From F2B08 sp046260445 (GTDB taxonomy: Bacteria; Actinomycetota; Actinomycetes; Actinomycetales; Dermatophilaceae), in contig JBHEPF010000021.1 of NCBI GenBank assembly GCA_046260445.1, positions 1-6,671 of the forward strand: 6,671 bases of DNA. Reading direction: 5' to 3'. Below, piece by piece: positions 1 through 5,612 of this stretch (position 1 is the stretch's first letter; every line of letters begins with the position of its first letter). The position numbers and the translations under genes were made by a program. Below the pieces are notes generated by a model. The model was not told the DNA's origin, searched no databases, and saw only the letters and a list, made by a program, of their open reading frames with translations.

Positions 1-8
1 AGATCGGT

Positions 9-692
9 TCAGGCGAGCCGGCCTGACTCGACCGCCACCGCCCGTTCCAGTCGATGGAGGTACTCGGCCCGGGGGATCTCGAGGACACCGAGGGAGCCGA
101 GGTGCGGTGTCCGCCACTGGACGTCGATGAGCCGCTCGGACGGCGCGTCGCCGAGGAAGCGCTCGGCCAGCCCGAGGAGCGCGACCTTGGAGGCGTCGCG
201 CTCCCGGTAGAACATCGACTCGCCCGCGAAGAGACCGCCGACCCGCACGCCGTACAGTCCCCCGGTCAGCCTCCCGTCGCGCCAGGTCTCGACCGAGTGC
301 ACCCAGCCGAGCTCGTGGAGGCGCGTGTAGGCGGCAATGATCTCGGAGGTGATCCACCGGCCCTCCCGGCCGCGGTCGGCGCACCCCGCGATGACCTCGT
401 CGAACGCGGTGTCGACCCGGATCTCGCACCGGAGTGCCGACTTCGCCAGGGACCGTGAGACATGCATCCCACCCGGAAGCAGGACGCCGCGAGGGTCGGG
501 TGACCACCAGCCGATCGGGCGGCCACCATGCCGTCCGATCCCCATGGGGAAGACACCCGAACGGTAGGCGGCGAGCAGCGTCCCCGGCTCGAGGTCCGCG
601 CCGGCGGCGAGCAGGTCCTCGCCCGGCTCACCCTTCTCGGGCGAGAACCGCCACCGGGACGGGGGTGGCTCGATGGGGTGTGACGGGAGCAC
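9..692 (-). CDS. aat: Leucyl/phenylalanyl-tRNA--protein transferase
   Basis: This enzyme transfers Leu or Phe from aminoacyl-tRNA to the N-terminal Arg or Lys of proteins in the cytoplasm, creating a destabilising residue for the ClpS/ClpAP-type N-end rule pathway. The 227-aa product is close to the usual length (about 230) and looks complete. Visible family motifs are WWSPDPRGVL at residues 62-71, RWITSEIIAAY at 112-122, GWVHSVETW at 129-137, GLFAGESMFY at 153-162, DASKVAL at 166-172 and DVQWRTPHLGSLG at 190-202. Glu158 and Gln192 match the positions that I recall as catalytic in the E. coli enzyme. The start is a GTG with no clear Shine-Dalgarno site; no other start codon lies in the first 40 or so residues. 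It begins 7 bp after the stop of the upstream kinase gene, so cotranscription and translational coupling are likely. The N-terminal 10 residues are poorly constrained. No clpS or clpA is visible nearby. Identification is firm. Confidence 0.95.
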   Translation of the reverse strand: MLPSHPIEPPPSRWRFSPEKGEPGEDLLAAGADLEPGTLLAAYRSGVFPMGIGRHGGRPIGWWSPDPRGVLLPGGMHVSRSLAKSALRCEIRVDTAFDEVIAGCADRGREGRWITSEIIAAYTRLHELGWVHSVETWRDGRLTGGLYGVRVGGLFAGESMFYRERDASKVALLGLAERFLGDAPSERLIDVQWRTPHLGSLGVLEIPRAEYLHRLERAVAVESGRLA

Positions 693-699
693 GACCGGG

Positions 700-1686
700 T
701 CAGGGCATCGGGCAGGAGATGTGCGGCCCGATCTCGGCTGCTGCTTCGTCGCCGTAGCTCGTCGCGATCCGGTCGAGGAAGGCCCGCTTGGACAGGCGGT
801 ACTCCTGGGTCCCGACCGTCTCGATGACGTATGCGGCGAGCACCGAGCCGAGCTGGGCGCACCTCTCGTGCGGGAGACCGCTCACGAGGCCGGTGAGGAA
901 GCCGGCCCGGAAGGCGTCGCCCACCCCGGTGGGGTCGACCGGGGTGACGTCGGTCGCGACGTCGACGTGCACCGGCTCCTCGCCGCGGGCGTAGATCGTG
1001 GCGCCGTCCTTGCCCTTGGTGGTGATCCGTGTCGTCACGCGCTCGGCGACCTCGTCGGCCGTCCAGCCGGTCTTCTGCTCGGTGAGGTGGGACTCGTACT
1101 CGTTGGTGAAGAGGTAGTCGGCGCCGTCGATGAGCCGGCGGATGAACGCGCCGTCGGCGAAGGCGAGCTGCTGACTCGGGTCGGCCACGAACGCCAGCCC
1201 GCGGGCTCGGCACTCCTCGGTGTGGCGCAACATCGCCTCGGGGTCGTCGGCCCCGATGAGGACGAGGTCGAGCCCGCCGACCCGCCGGGCGACCGGCCCA
1301 AGCTCGATCTCGCGGGCCTCGGCCATCGCCCCCGCGTAGAAGGTCGCCATCTGCGCCATGTCATCGTCGGTCGTGCAGACGAACCGCGCCGTATGGAGCG
1401 TCTCGGAGACGTGCACGGACTCGCAGTCGACCCCATGGCGCTCGAGCCAGGAGCGGTAGTCGGCGAAGTCCTCACCCACCGAGCCGACGAGGACAGGGCG
1501 CTGCCCCAGGTGCGCCATCCCGAACGAGATGTTCGCCGCGATCCCCCCGCGGCGGATCTGCAGGTCACTGGCGAGGAAGGAGACCGAGATCTTGTCGAGC
1601 TGCTCGACGACGAGACTGTCGGCGAAGCGGCCCTCGAAGGTCATGAGGTGGTCGGTGGCGATGGACCCGCAGATGGCGATGTGCAC
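700..1686 (-). CDS. PfkB-family carbohydrate kinase, probable adenosine kinase
   Basis: This is a ribokinase/PfkB-fold kinase of 328 aa. It closely resembles, from memory, mycobacterial AdoK (Rv2202c), which phosphorylates adenosine to AMP in purine salvage; that substrate assignment is an inference. The N-terminus HIAICGSIATDHLM matches the family, with Asp12 in the expected ribose-binding position. The first PfkB signature GGIAANISFGMAHLG lies at residues 47-61. The second, DPTGVGDAFRAGF, is at 251-263, and Asp257 is the expected catalytic base. HTARFVCTTDDDMAQ at 98-112 and GTQEY at 292-296 also match AdoK. The frame is open further upstream to 1728, but GTG at 1686 is preferred because the family begins at HIAI and the extra 14 residues are unlike the family and run back towards a terminator-like hairpin. 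No good Shine-Dalgarno site is seen. aat follows after 7 bp. It could also be annotated as a generic sugar kinase (cbhK-like). Confidence 0.9.
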   Translation of the reverse strand: MHIAICGSIATDHLMTFEGRFADSLVVEQLDKISVSFLASDLQIRRGGIAANISFGMAHLGQRPVLVGSVGEDFADYRSWLERHGVDCESVHVSETLHTARFVCTTDDDMAQMATFYAGAMAEAREIELGPVARRVGGLDLVLIGADDPEAMLRHTEECRARGLAFVADPSQQLAFADGAFIRRLIDGADYLFTNEYESHLTEQKTGWTADEVAERVTTRITTKGKDGATIYARGEEPVHVDVATDVTPVDPTGVGDAFRAGFLTGLVSGLPHERCAQLGSVLAAYVIETVGTQEYRLSKRAFLDRIATSYGDEAAAEIGPHISCPMP

Positions 1687-1694
1687 GCTCGCAG

Positions 1695-1700
1695 ACGCTA
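1695..1700 (-). promoter_or_regulatory. Possible -10 element (TAGCGT) for the kinase-aat operon
   Basis: Reading on the minus strand, TAGCGT has the TAnnnT form of an actinobacterial -10 hexamer and ends 8 nt before the GTG start, giving an almost leaderless transcript. No convincing -35 is visible. The element falls between the hairpin that may end the Fe-S gene transcript and the kinase start, which is where a new promoter would be needed. Weak evidence on its own. Confidence 0.25.
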
Positions 1701-1731
1701 CCCGATCAGGTGCGACCGCTCCCCACACGCG

Positions 1732-1767
1732 CAGCGACCCTGCACCAGAGGGGGTGCAGGGTCGCTG
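1732..1767 (-). terminator. Strong GC-rich hairpin between the Fe-S protein gene and the kinase gene
   Basis: A perfect 15-bp inverted repeat (CAGCGACCCTGCACC at 1732-1746 and its complement at 1753-1767) encloses a 6-nt loop. It begins 18 bp past the stop of the A-type Fe-S protein gene and ends 45 bp before the kinase start. There is no U-tract on either side, as is common for actinobacterial terminators. The likely role is to end transcription of the upstream Fe-S gene; partial read-through into the kinase cannot be excluded. Confidence 0.75.
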
Positions 1768-1785
1768 TGATCTGTGATGCGCGGG

Positions 1786-2139
1786 TCAGCTGAAGCTGTC
1801 TCCGCAGGCGCACGAGCTGCCCGCGTTGGGGTTGTCGATCGTGAAGCCCTGCTTCTCGATGCTGTCGGCGAAGTCGATCGTCGCGCCCTCGAGGTAGGGC
1901 CCGCTCATCCGGTCGACGACGACCTCGACGCCACCGAAGTCGCGGACGAGGTCTCCGTCGAGAGAGCGCTCGTCGAAGTACAGCTGGTAGATGAGCCCCG
2001 AGCATCCGCCGGGCTGGACGCCGACCCGCAGGCGCAGGTCGTCACGACCTTCCTGCGCGAGGAGGCTCTTGACCTTGCCGGCGGCGACATCGGTGAGGAT
2101 GATGCCGTGCGTCTTCTCTGTGGTGGCCTGTTCTGTCAC
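1786..2139 (-). CDS. HesB/IscA/ErpA-type iron-sulfur cluster carrier
   Basis: This 117-aa A-type carrier protein is expected to bind an Fe-S cluster and hand it to apo-enzymes in the cytoplasm. The three conserved cysteines are present: Cys46 in QPGGCSG (42-48), and Cys110 and Cys112 in the SCACGDSF tail (109-116). KQGFTIDNPNA (96-106) is typical of the actinobacterial family (Rv2204c-like). The open frame extends to 2328. GTG at 2139 is chosen because AAAGGA at 2153-2148 is a good ribosome site 8 nt upstream of it, while ATG at 2148 overlaps that site, and the family starts just before KTHGIILT. It lies between glycerate kinase upstream and the kinase/aat pair downstream, with a hairpin after it. 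An Fe-S client, nadA, lies nearby on the other strand. Whether it acts like ErpA or IscA cannot be decided from sequence; erpA would be a reasonable provisional name. Confidence 0.93.
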   Translation of the reverse strand: MTEQATTEKTHGIILTDVAAGKVKSLLAQEGRDDLRLRVGVQPGGCSGLIYQLYFDERSLDGDLVRDFGGVEVVVDRMSGPYLEGATIDFADSIEKQGFTIDNPNAGSSCACGDSFS

Positions 2140-2147
2140 TGATCTCA

Positions 2148-2153
2148 TCCTTT
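2148..2153 (-). promoter_or_regulatory. Ribosome binding site AAAGGA deciding the GTG start of the Fe-S carrier
   Basis: AAAGGA on the minus strand is complementary to the 16S rRNA 3' end and sits 8 nt before GTG 2139. It is the clearest Shine-Dalgarno site in the window and rules out the overlapping ATG at 2148, whose first base lies inside it. Confidence 0.7.
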
Positions 2154-2230
2154 GACTGTGGGGGTGACGGACCGGACGGTATCGGCTCGCTGCAACGTCT
2201 GCGGGCCTGCCGGTATTCCGCCGCTCGACC

Positions 2231-2236
2231 AGGATA
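2231..2236 (-). promoter_or_regulatory. Possible -10 element (TATCCT) for the Fe-S carrier gene
   Basis: TATCCT within GCGTATCCTGG is the best -10-like hexamer in the 204-bp gap upstream of the Fe-S carrier gene. It would give a 5' untranslated leader of roughly 85 nt. No clear -35 is found at 16-18 bp. The rest of the gap, apart from this site, the ribosome site and a weak hairpin, shows nothing I can name. Confidence 0.3.
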
Positions 2237-2263
2237 CGCCAGCGCGCGGACAGACTCACTGAT

Positions 2264-2282
2264 CCGGGAGCTTCACTCCTGG
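2264..2282 (-). terminator. Weak hairpin downstream of the glycerate kinase gene
   Basis: Two 7-nt arms (2264-2270 and 2276-2282) pair with one mismatch around a 5-nt loop, 62 nt past the stop of the glycerate kinase gene and before the putative promoter of the Fe-S carrier. It could end the glycerate kinase transcript, but the stem is short and no U-tract follows. Confidence 0.25.
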
Positions 2283-2343
2283 GCGAACGAACGGCGAAGT
2301 CACGGTACGGCGGCGGGCGGGTCAGCACGTCCGGCGACGCGGG

Positions 2344-3552
2344 TCATGATCCCAGGTCGGGGCCGGCCCGTCGCGGGGACCATGTTCTGGCCACCCGTGC
2401 CGTGCGCGCGGCGAGCGTGGCGACCGGGTCGAGCATCGCGGCCTCGACCTGCTCGGGAGTCTCGGCCAGCGCATACGCCCCCGACAGTCCGACCGCCATG
2501 GTCTCGCGCCGGCCCAGGAGCACCTGCCCGGCGATGACGACGCTGGGAGTGGCGACCTCCAGGGCCGTCTGGGCGACCCCGGCGACGACCTTGCCCTGCA
2601 GGCTCTGCCAGTCCAGGCAGCCCTCCCCCGTGACGACGAGCGCGGCATCGGCGACCAGCTCGCGCAGCCCGACGGTCTCGATGACGAGGTCGACCCCGCT
2701 GACCCGACGGGCCCCGAGCGCGAAGAGGCCGTAGCCGAGTCCGCCGGCGGCCCCGGCGCCGGGCGCCCGGTCGAGCCGCAGCGGTCGCCCCGTGAGGAGG
2801 TCGGTCGGCGTGCCGAGGGCGCGGGTGACGGCCTCGTGGTAGCGGCCGAGGGCGGCCTCGAGGTCCTGGGCCTGCTCCGGTGTCGCGCCCTTCTGGGGAG
2901 CGAAGACTGCGCTTGCTCCCTGGAGGCCGAGCAGCGGCGAGGAGACGTCGGTGGCGGCGACCAGGTCGACGCCTGCGAGCCGCTCGCGCACCCTCGCCAA
3001 CCCCGGCAGGTCGCCGTCCCCGAGATCCCGGAGGAGGCCGCCGCCCAGCCCGAGGGCGGCCCGCGGTCCGGCACCGAGGGCGGCGAGCATCCCGGCGCCG
3101 CCGTCGTTGGTCCCCGACCCCCCGAGACCGACGACGATCCGTCGGGCACCCTCCGCGAGGGCGACCTCGATGAGTTCGCCGACACCGCAGGTCGAGGTAC
3201 GCGACGGGTCGCGTTCCGCGGCATCGAGCAGGTGCAGGCCGGCCGCCTGCGCCGACTCGATGTATGCGGTGGGCACCACTCCCCCCTCCCCACCCGCCGC
3301 TCGGTCGAGGAGGACCACGGCCGGGGCCGGACGTCCGAGCGGGTCGGAGACAGTCACCGCGAGCGTCTCGACGCCGCTGTCGGCCAGACCGGCCCCGAGG
3401 ACGTCGAGGAACCCGGGCCCGCCATCGGAGAGCGGGACCTGGACGATCTCGTCGTGCGGTGCGCCCTCGGTCCAGCCCTCGGCCATGGCGGCAGCGGCCT
3501 GGGAGGCGGTGAGGGTGCCGGTGAAGCAGTCAGGGGCGATGACGACGCGCAC
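2344..3552 (-). CDS. glxK: Glycerate kinase (GK-II / GlxK family)
   Basis: This cytoplasmic kinase phosphorylates D-glycerate with ATP, feeding glyoxylate or serine-derived glycerate into glycolysis; whether it makes the 2- or 3-phosphate cannot be read from sequence. The 402-aa product has typical family length. Motifs seen are VVIAPDCFTGTLTASQAA at residues 3-20, SDGGPGFLDVL at 42-52, the glycine-rich GLGGSGTNDGGAGML at 142-156, TDVSSPLLG at 201-209, PGAGAAGGLGYG at 264-275 and GEGCLDWQSLQGK at 309-321. The start is GTG at 3552, matching the family N-terminus MRVVIAPD. A -10-like TAGGCT ends 6 nt upstream, so the mRNA may be leaderless. The gene is divergent from nadA. From memory a glycerate kinase homologue sits beside the HesB-like gene in mycobacteria too (Rv2205c), supporting vertical inheritance. 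The last 25 or so residues are not family-conserved. Confidence 0.92.
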   Translation of the reverse strand: MRVVIAPDCFTGTLTASQAAAAMAEGWTEGAPHDEIVQVPLSDGGPGFLDVLGAGLADSGVETLAVTVSDPLGRPAPAVVLLDRAAGGEGGVVPTAYIESAQAAGLHLLDAAERDPSRTSTCGVGELIEVALAEGARRIVVGLGGSGTNDGGAGMLAALGAGPRAALGLGGGLLRDLGDGDLPGLARVRERLAGVDLVAATDVSSPLLGLQGASAVFAPQKGATPEQAQDLEAALGRYHEAVTRALGTPTDLLTGRPLRLDRAPGAGAAGGLGYGLFALGARRVSGVDLVIETVGLRELVADAALVVTGEGCLDWQSLQGKVVAGVAQTALEVATPSVVIAGQVLLGRRETMAVGLSGAYALAETPEQVEAAMLDPVATLAARTARVARTWSPRRAGPDLGS

Positions 3553-3558
3553 GGACCG

Positions 3559-3564
3559 AGCCTA
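3559..3564 (-). promoter_or_regulatory. -10-like TAGGCT for leaderless glycerate kinase mRNA
   Basis: On the minus strand TAGGCT (TAnnnT) ends exactly 6 nt before the GTG start, so transcription would begin at or next to the start codon. No Shine-Dalgarno site is present, consistent with a leaderless message. The -35 region is unconvincing. Confidence 0.4.
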
Positions 3565-3612
3565 CGACGCACGGCGTCACCCGGGACAGCCGTGCTCCGT
3601 CATCTCTCGGCC

Positions 3613-3618
3613 TACCAT
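3613..3618 (+). promoter_or_regulatory. -10-like TACCAT for leaderless nadA mRNA
   Basis: TACCAT (TAnnnT) ends exactly 6 nt before the nadA ATG at 3625, and no Shine-Dalgarno site precedes that ATG. This is the geometry of a leaderless actinobacterial transcript. No good -35 is visible 16-18 bp upstream. It lies 48 bp from the mirror-image element of the divergent glycerate kinase gene. No NadR/NiaR-type operator is evident to me. Confidence 0.4.
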
Positions 3619-3624
3619 CGACAC

Positions 3625-4833
3625 ATGACCTCGACTGCGTCTCCTCTCCCCCTGCTCGTCCTCGGCGCGGGCCGCGACCTGCACAGCGAGCGCGGCGTCG
3701 AGTGTCCCGGTGATCTCCCGGCACCCTCCGACCCGACCTTGGTGGAGCGGGCCCGGGCCGCGAAGGCGGCTCTGGGAGAGCGGGTCTTCGTCCTCGGTCA
3801 CCATTACCAGCGCGACGAGGTCATCGAGTTCGCCGACGTCACCGGGGATTCGTTCAAGCTCGCCAAGGAGGCCGCGGCCCGGCCGCACTCGCCGTGGATC
3901 GTGTTCTGCGGCGTGCACTTCATGGCCGAGTCGGCCGACATCCTCACCTCGGACGAGCAGACCGTCATCCTTCCCGACCTCGCGGCGGGGTGCTCGATGG
4001 CTGACATGGCGGCGATCGCCCAGGTCGAGGACGCGTGGGACGACCTCGTCGAGGCCGGCGTCGCCGAGGACACCGTGCCGGTGACCTACATGAACTCCTC
4101 GGCCGCGATCAAGGCGTTCACCGGGCGCCACGGTGGGACGGTCTGCACCTCGAGCAACGCCCGCACGGCGCTCGAGTGGGCGCTCGGGCAGCGGGGCTGG
4201 AACGCTGCCGAGGGCGGCGCGTCGTCTCCGGCCAAGGTCCTCTTCCTCCCCGACCAGCACCTCGGCCGCAACACCTACGTCCGTGACCTCGGCGGCTCGC
4301 TCGAGGACTGTGTCGTCTTCGACCCGCACCGCCCCATGGGCGGCCTCACGGTCGAGCAGCTGCGCGCGGCCCGGATGATCCTCTGGCGGGGGCACTGCTC
4401 GGTCCACGGCCGCTTCACCGTCGAGGCGGTCGAGGCCGCCCGTCGCGAGATCCCGGGGGTCAAGGTGATCGTGCACCCCGAGTGCCGCCACGAGGTCGTC
4501 GAGCTGGCCGACGAGGTGGGCTCGACCGAGAAGATCATCAAGACCATCGCCGCGGCGCCCCCCGGTACGAAGTGGGTCGTCGGCACCGAGCTCAACCTCG
4601 TCAAGCGGCTCGCCCAGCAGTTCCCCGAGCAGGACATCGCGTTCCTCGAGAAGAACGTCTGCTACTGCTCGACGATGAACCGCATCGACCTGCCGCACCT
4701 GGTCTGGGTCCTCGAGTCTCTCGTCGAGGACCGCGTCGTCAACGCCATCAGGGTCGACCCACAGGTCGCGCACTACGCCCGGGTCGCACTGGACCAGATG
4801 CTCGCTCTTCCCGGCGAGACCAACAAGGACTGA
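3625..4833 (+). CDS. nadA: Quinolinate synthase A
   Basis: NadA condenses iminoaspartate with dihydroxyacetone phosphate to quinolinate in de novo NAD synthesis, using a [4Fe-4S] cluster that acts as a Lewis acid. The product is 402 aa, longer than E. coli NadA (about 347). Motifs in order are LGHHYQRDEVIEFADVTGDS at residues 58-77, FCGVHFMAESA at 94-104, LPDLAAGCSMADM at 117-129, VTYMNSSAAIKA at 153-164, CTSSNA at 174-179, HPECRHEV at 284-291 and NVCYCSTMNRIDLPHL at 344-359. Cluster ligands are expected to be Cys95, Cys287 and Cys346; Cys346 is chosen over Cys348 by its spacing to Met-Asn. ATG at 3625 is chosen because everything upstream in the same frame is antisense to the glycerate kinase gene and unlike NadA. 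nadB and nadC, often beside nadA, are not in the window. The 3' end converges on the HTH gene, 14 bp away. The identification is secure. Confidence 0.97.
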   Translation: MTSTASPLPLLVLGAGRDLHSERGVECPGDLPAPSDPTLVERARAAKAALGERVFVLGHHYQRDEVIEFADVTGDSFKLAKEAAARPHSPWIVFCGVHFMAESADILTSDEQTVILPDLAAGCSMADMAAIAQVEDAWDDLVEAGVAEDTVPVTYMNSSAAIKAFTGRHGGTVCTSSNARTALEWALGQRGWNAAEGGASSPAKVLFLPDQHLGRNTYVRDLGGSLEDCVVFDPHRPMGGLTVEQLRAARMILWRGHCSVHGRFTVEAVEAARREIPGVKVIVHPECRHEVVELADEVGSTEKIIKTIAAAPPGTKWVVGTELNLVKRLAQQFPEQDIAFLEKNVCYCSTMNRIDLPHLVWVLESLVEDRVVNAIRVDPQVAHYARVALDQMLALPGETNKD

Positions 4834-4850
4834 CGGGCGAGGTCCCGTCA
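4831..4850. terminator. Small bidirectional hairpin holding both convergent stop codons
   Basis: TGACGGG (4831-4837) and CCCGTCA (4844-4850) form a perfect 7-bp stem with a 6-nt loop. The first three bases are the nadA stop and the last three are the stop of the minus-strand HTH gene. It could act as a compact shared terminator or simply reduce convergent read-through. The stem is short and has no U-tract, so terminator function is inferred. Confidence 0.45.
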
Positions 4851-5390
4851 TCCCTGCGGGGGAACACCCCGGTCGCGCACGAGGTAGAGCCAAGGGAAGG
4901 CCCGCACTGCGACCGTCCAGCCGTCCTTCTCGTAGGCCCTGGCGGGCTTGGTCCAGGCCACTCTCCTGTGCTCCCACTGGGTATCGGTGCGCTGCACCAG
5001 GTGGTAGAACAGGCCGGCGCCGATCGTGCGCCAACCCTGCCGCCCGGCGATCTCCAGCTCGGCCAGCTCGTCGAAGGCCGTGACCGGACCGAGCCGACGC
5101 ACCTCGCTCCGGTCGTTTGGAGCCCCGTCACCACCGAAGCGCTGCTGCACCGCCTGTCGACTCAGCCCGAGCACCTCTCCGATCGCGGCCCAGGAGTGCC
5201 CGCTCCCCCGCGCCGCGGTGACCGACTGCGCCAGCAGCTCCCGCACCGCCCGGTCCGCCTCGGCGGCCCGCTGCACGAGGGCGAGCCGGTCCTGCGGTGA
5301 CTCGGGGTCGAGGTCGGTGCCGTCGGCGCGGCTACCGAGGATGGCCGCGGCGATCCGGTCGGCCAGCTGGTCCTCAGCGGCCATCGTCAC
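4848..5390 (-). CDS. Helix-turn-helix protein of unknown function
   Basis: I do not recognise a named family. The 180-aa product has a helix-rich N-terminal half (residues 1-60) leading into SWAAIGEVLGLSRQAVQQRF at 66-85. This is a clear helix-turn-helix of the sigma region 4-like type seen in many small actinobacterial proteins, so DNA binding is likely. A linker rich in charged residues (88-98) follows. A C-terminal part (about 101-172, with DELAELEIAGRQGWRTIGAG and then WTVAVRAFPWLYLVRD) vaguely recalls the small DUF4177-like beta-alpha domains and may sense a ligand; this is inference. The start is uncertain. GTG 5390 has GAGG 9 nt upstream, while ATG 5384 and ATG 5399 are alternatives. 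All overlap the 3' end of the preceding membrane-protein gene (stop 5374-5376), implying translational coupling in one operon. It may regulate the palindromes upstream of that operon. Confidence 0.8.
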   Translation of the reverse strand: MTMAAEDQLADRIAAAILGSRADGTDLDPESPQDRLALVQRAAEADRAVRELLAQSVTAARGSGHSWAAIGEVLGLSRQAVQQRFGGDGAPNDRSEVRRLGPVTAFDELAELEIAGRQGWRTIGAGLFYHLVQRTDTQWEHRRVAWTKPARAYEKDGWTVAVRAFPWLYLVRDRGVPPQG

Positions 5391-5610
5391 GGCGCGCATC
5401 CTCGCTGGGACGCCACATCGAGGTTTCGTCGCCTCTGCGGCGGTGGCGCGTGGTGAGGAGGGCGAAGTAGGCGCCGAAGGCGAAGAGCCCGACAGCCGCT
5501 CCCTGGAAGAAGCCCTTGACGAATCCACCCTCGGGCAGGGTGCTCAGGAAGGACGAGACGAACCCGAGAACGAGGAAGATGTACGGCGAGTTCTTGACCC
5601 AGGCGCTCAT
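5374..5610 (-). CDS. Small two-helix membrane protein, function unknown
   Basis: This 78-aa protein has two hydrophobic segments, residues about 9-25 (PYIFLVLGFVSSFLSTL) and 30-53 (the last part AAVGLFAFGAYFALL), joined by a short Pro-Glu-Gly-Gly turn. It ends in a basic then highly charged tail (RHRRRGDE onward). By the positive-inside rule both termini would lie in the cytoplasm. There is no cleavable signal peptide or catalytic motif, and I recognise no family. The ATG at 5610 has no Shine-Dalgarno site, and a -10-like hexamer ends 6 nt upstream, so the transcript may be leaderless. Its 3' end overlaps the start of the HTH protein gene, so the two are probably cotranscribed. Coding status is supported by the sensible membrane topology, the overlap with the next gene and the promoter/operator-like DNA just upstream. 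Confidence 0.75.
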   Translation of the reverse strand: MSAWVKNSPYIFLVLGFVSSFLSTLPEGGFVKGFFQGAAVGLFAFGAYFALLTTRHRRRGDETSMWRPSEDARRDDGR

Positions 5611-5612
5611 GC

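Noticed and set aside
673..1770. Plus-strand open frame of 365 codons opposite the kinase gene.
   Set aside because: It lies antisense to a kinase with all expected motifs; the product is low-complexity with no recognisable domain.
2140..2328. Upstream extension of the Fe-S carrier frame.
   Set aside because: A-type carriers begin near KTHGIILT, a strong ribosome site points to GTG 2139, and the extension is Arg/Pro-rich with no family similarity.
2322..3293. Second minus-strand open frame (323 codons) inside the glycerate kinase gene.
   Set aside because: It is an out-of-frame Arg/Ser/Pro-rich translation; the other frame carries all glycerate kinase motifs.
2836..3624. N-terminal extension of the nadA frame upstream of ATG 3625 (up to 263 extra residues).
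   Set aside because: It is the antisense strand of the glycerate kinase gene; its translation is low-complexity and unlike NadA, which begins normally at 3625.
3577..5034. Long minus-strand open frame (485 codons) across nadA and beyond.
   Set aside because: It is the complement of the well-supported nadA gene, and its composition (Arg/Asp/Gly/Val rich) is typical of antisense reading of high-GC codons.
5391..5528. N-terminal extension of the HTH protein to 5528.
   Set aside because: The extra residues are Ser/Pro/Ala-rich and lie inside the membrane-protein gene in another frame; a GAGG site supports a start near 5390.
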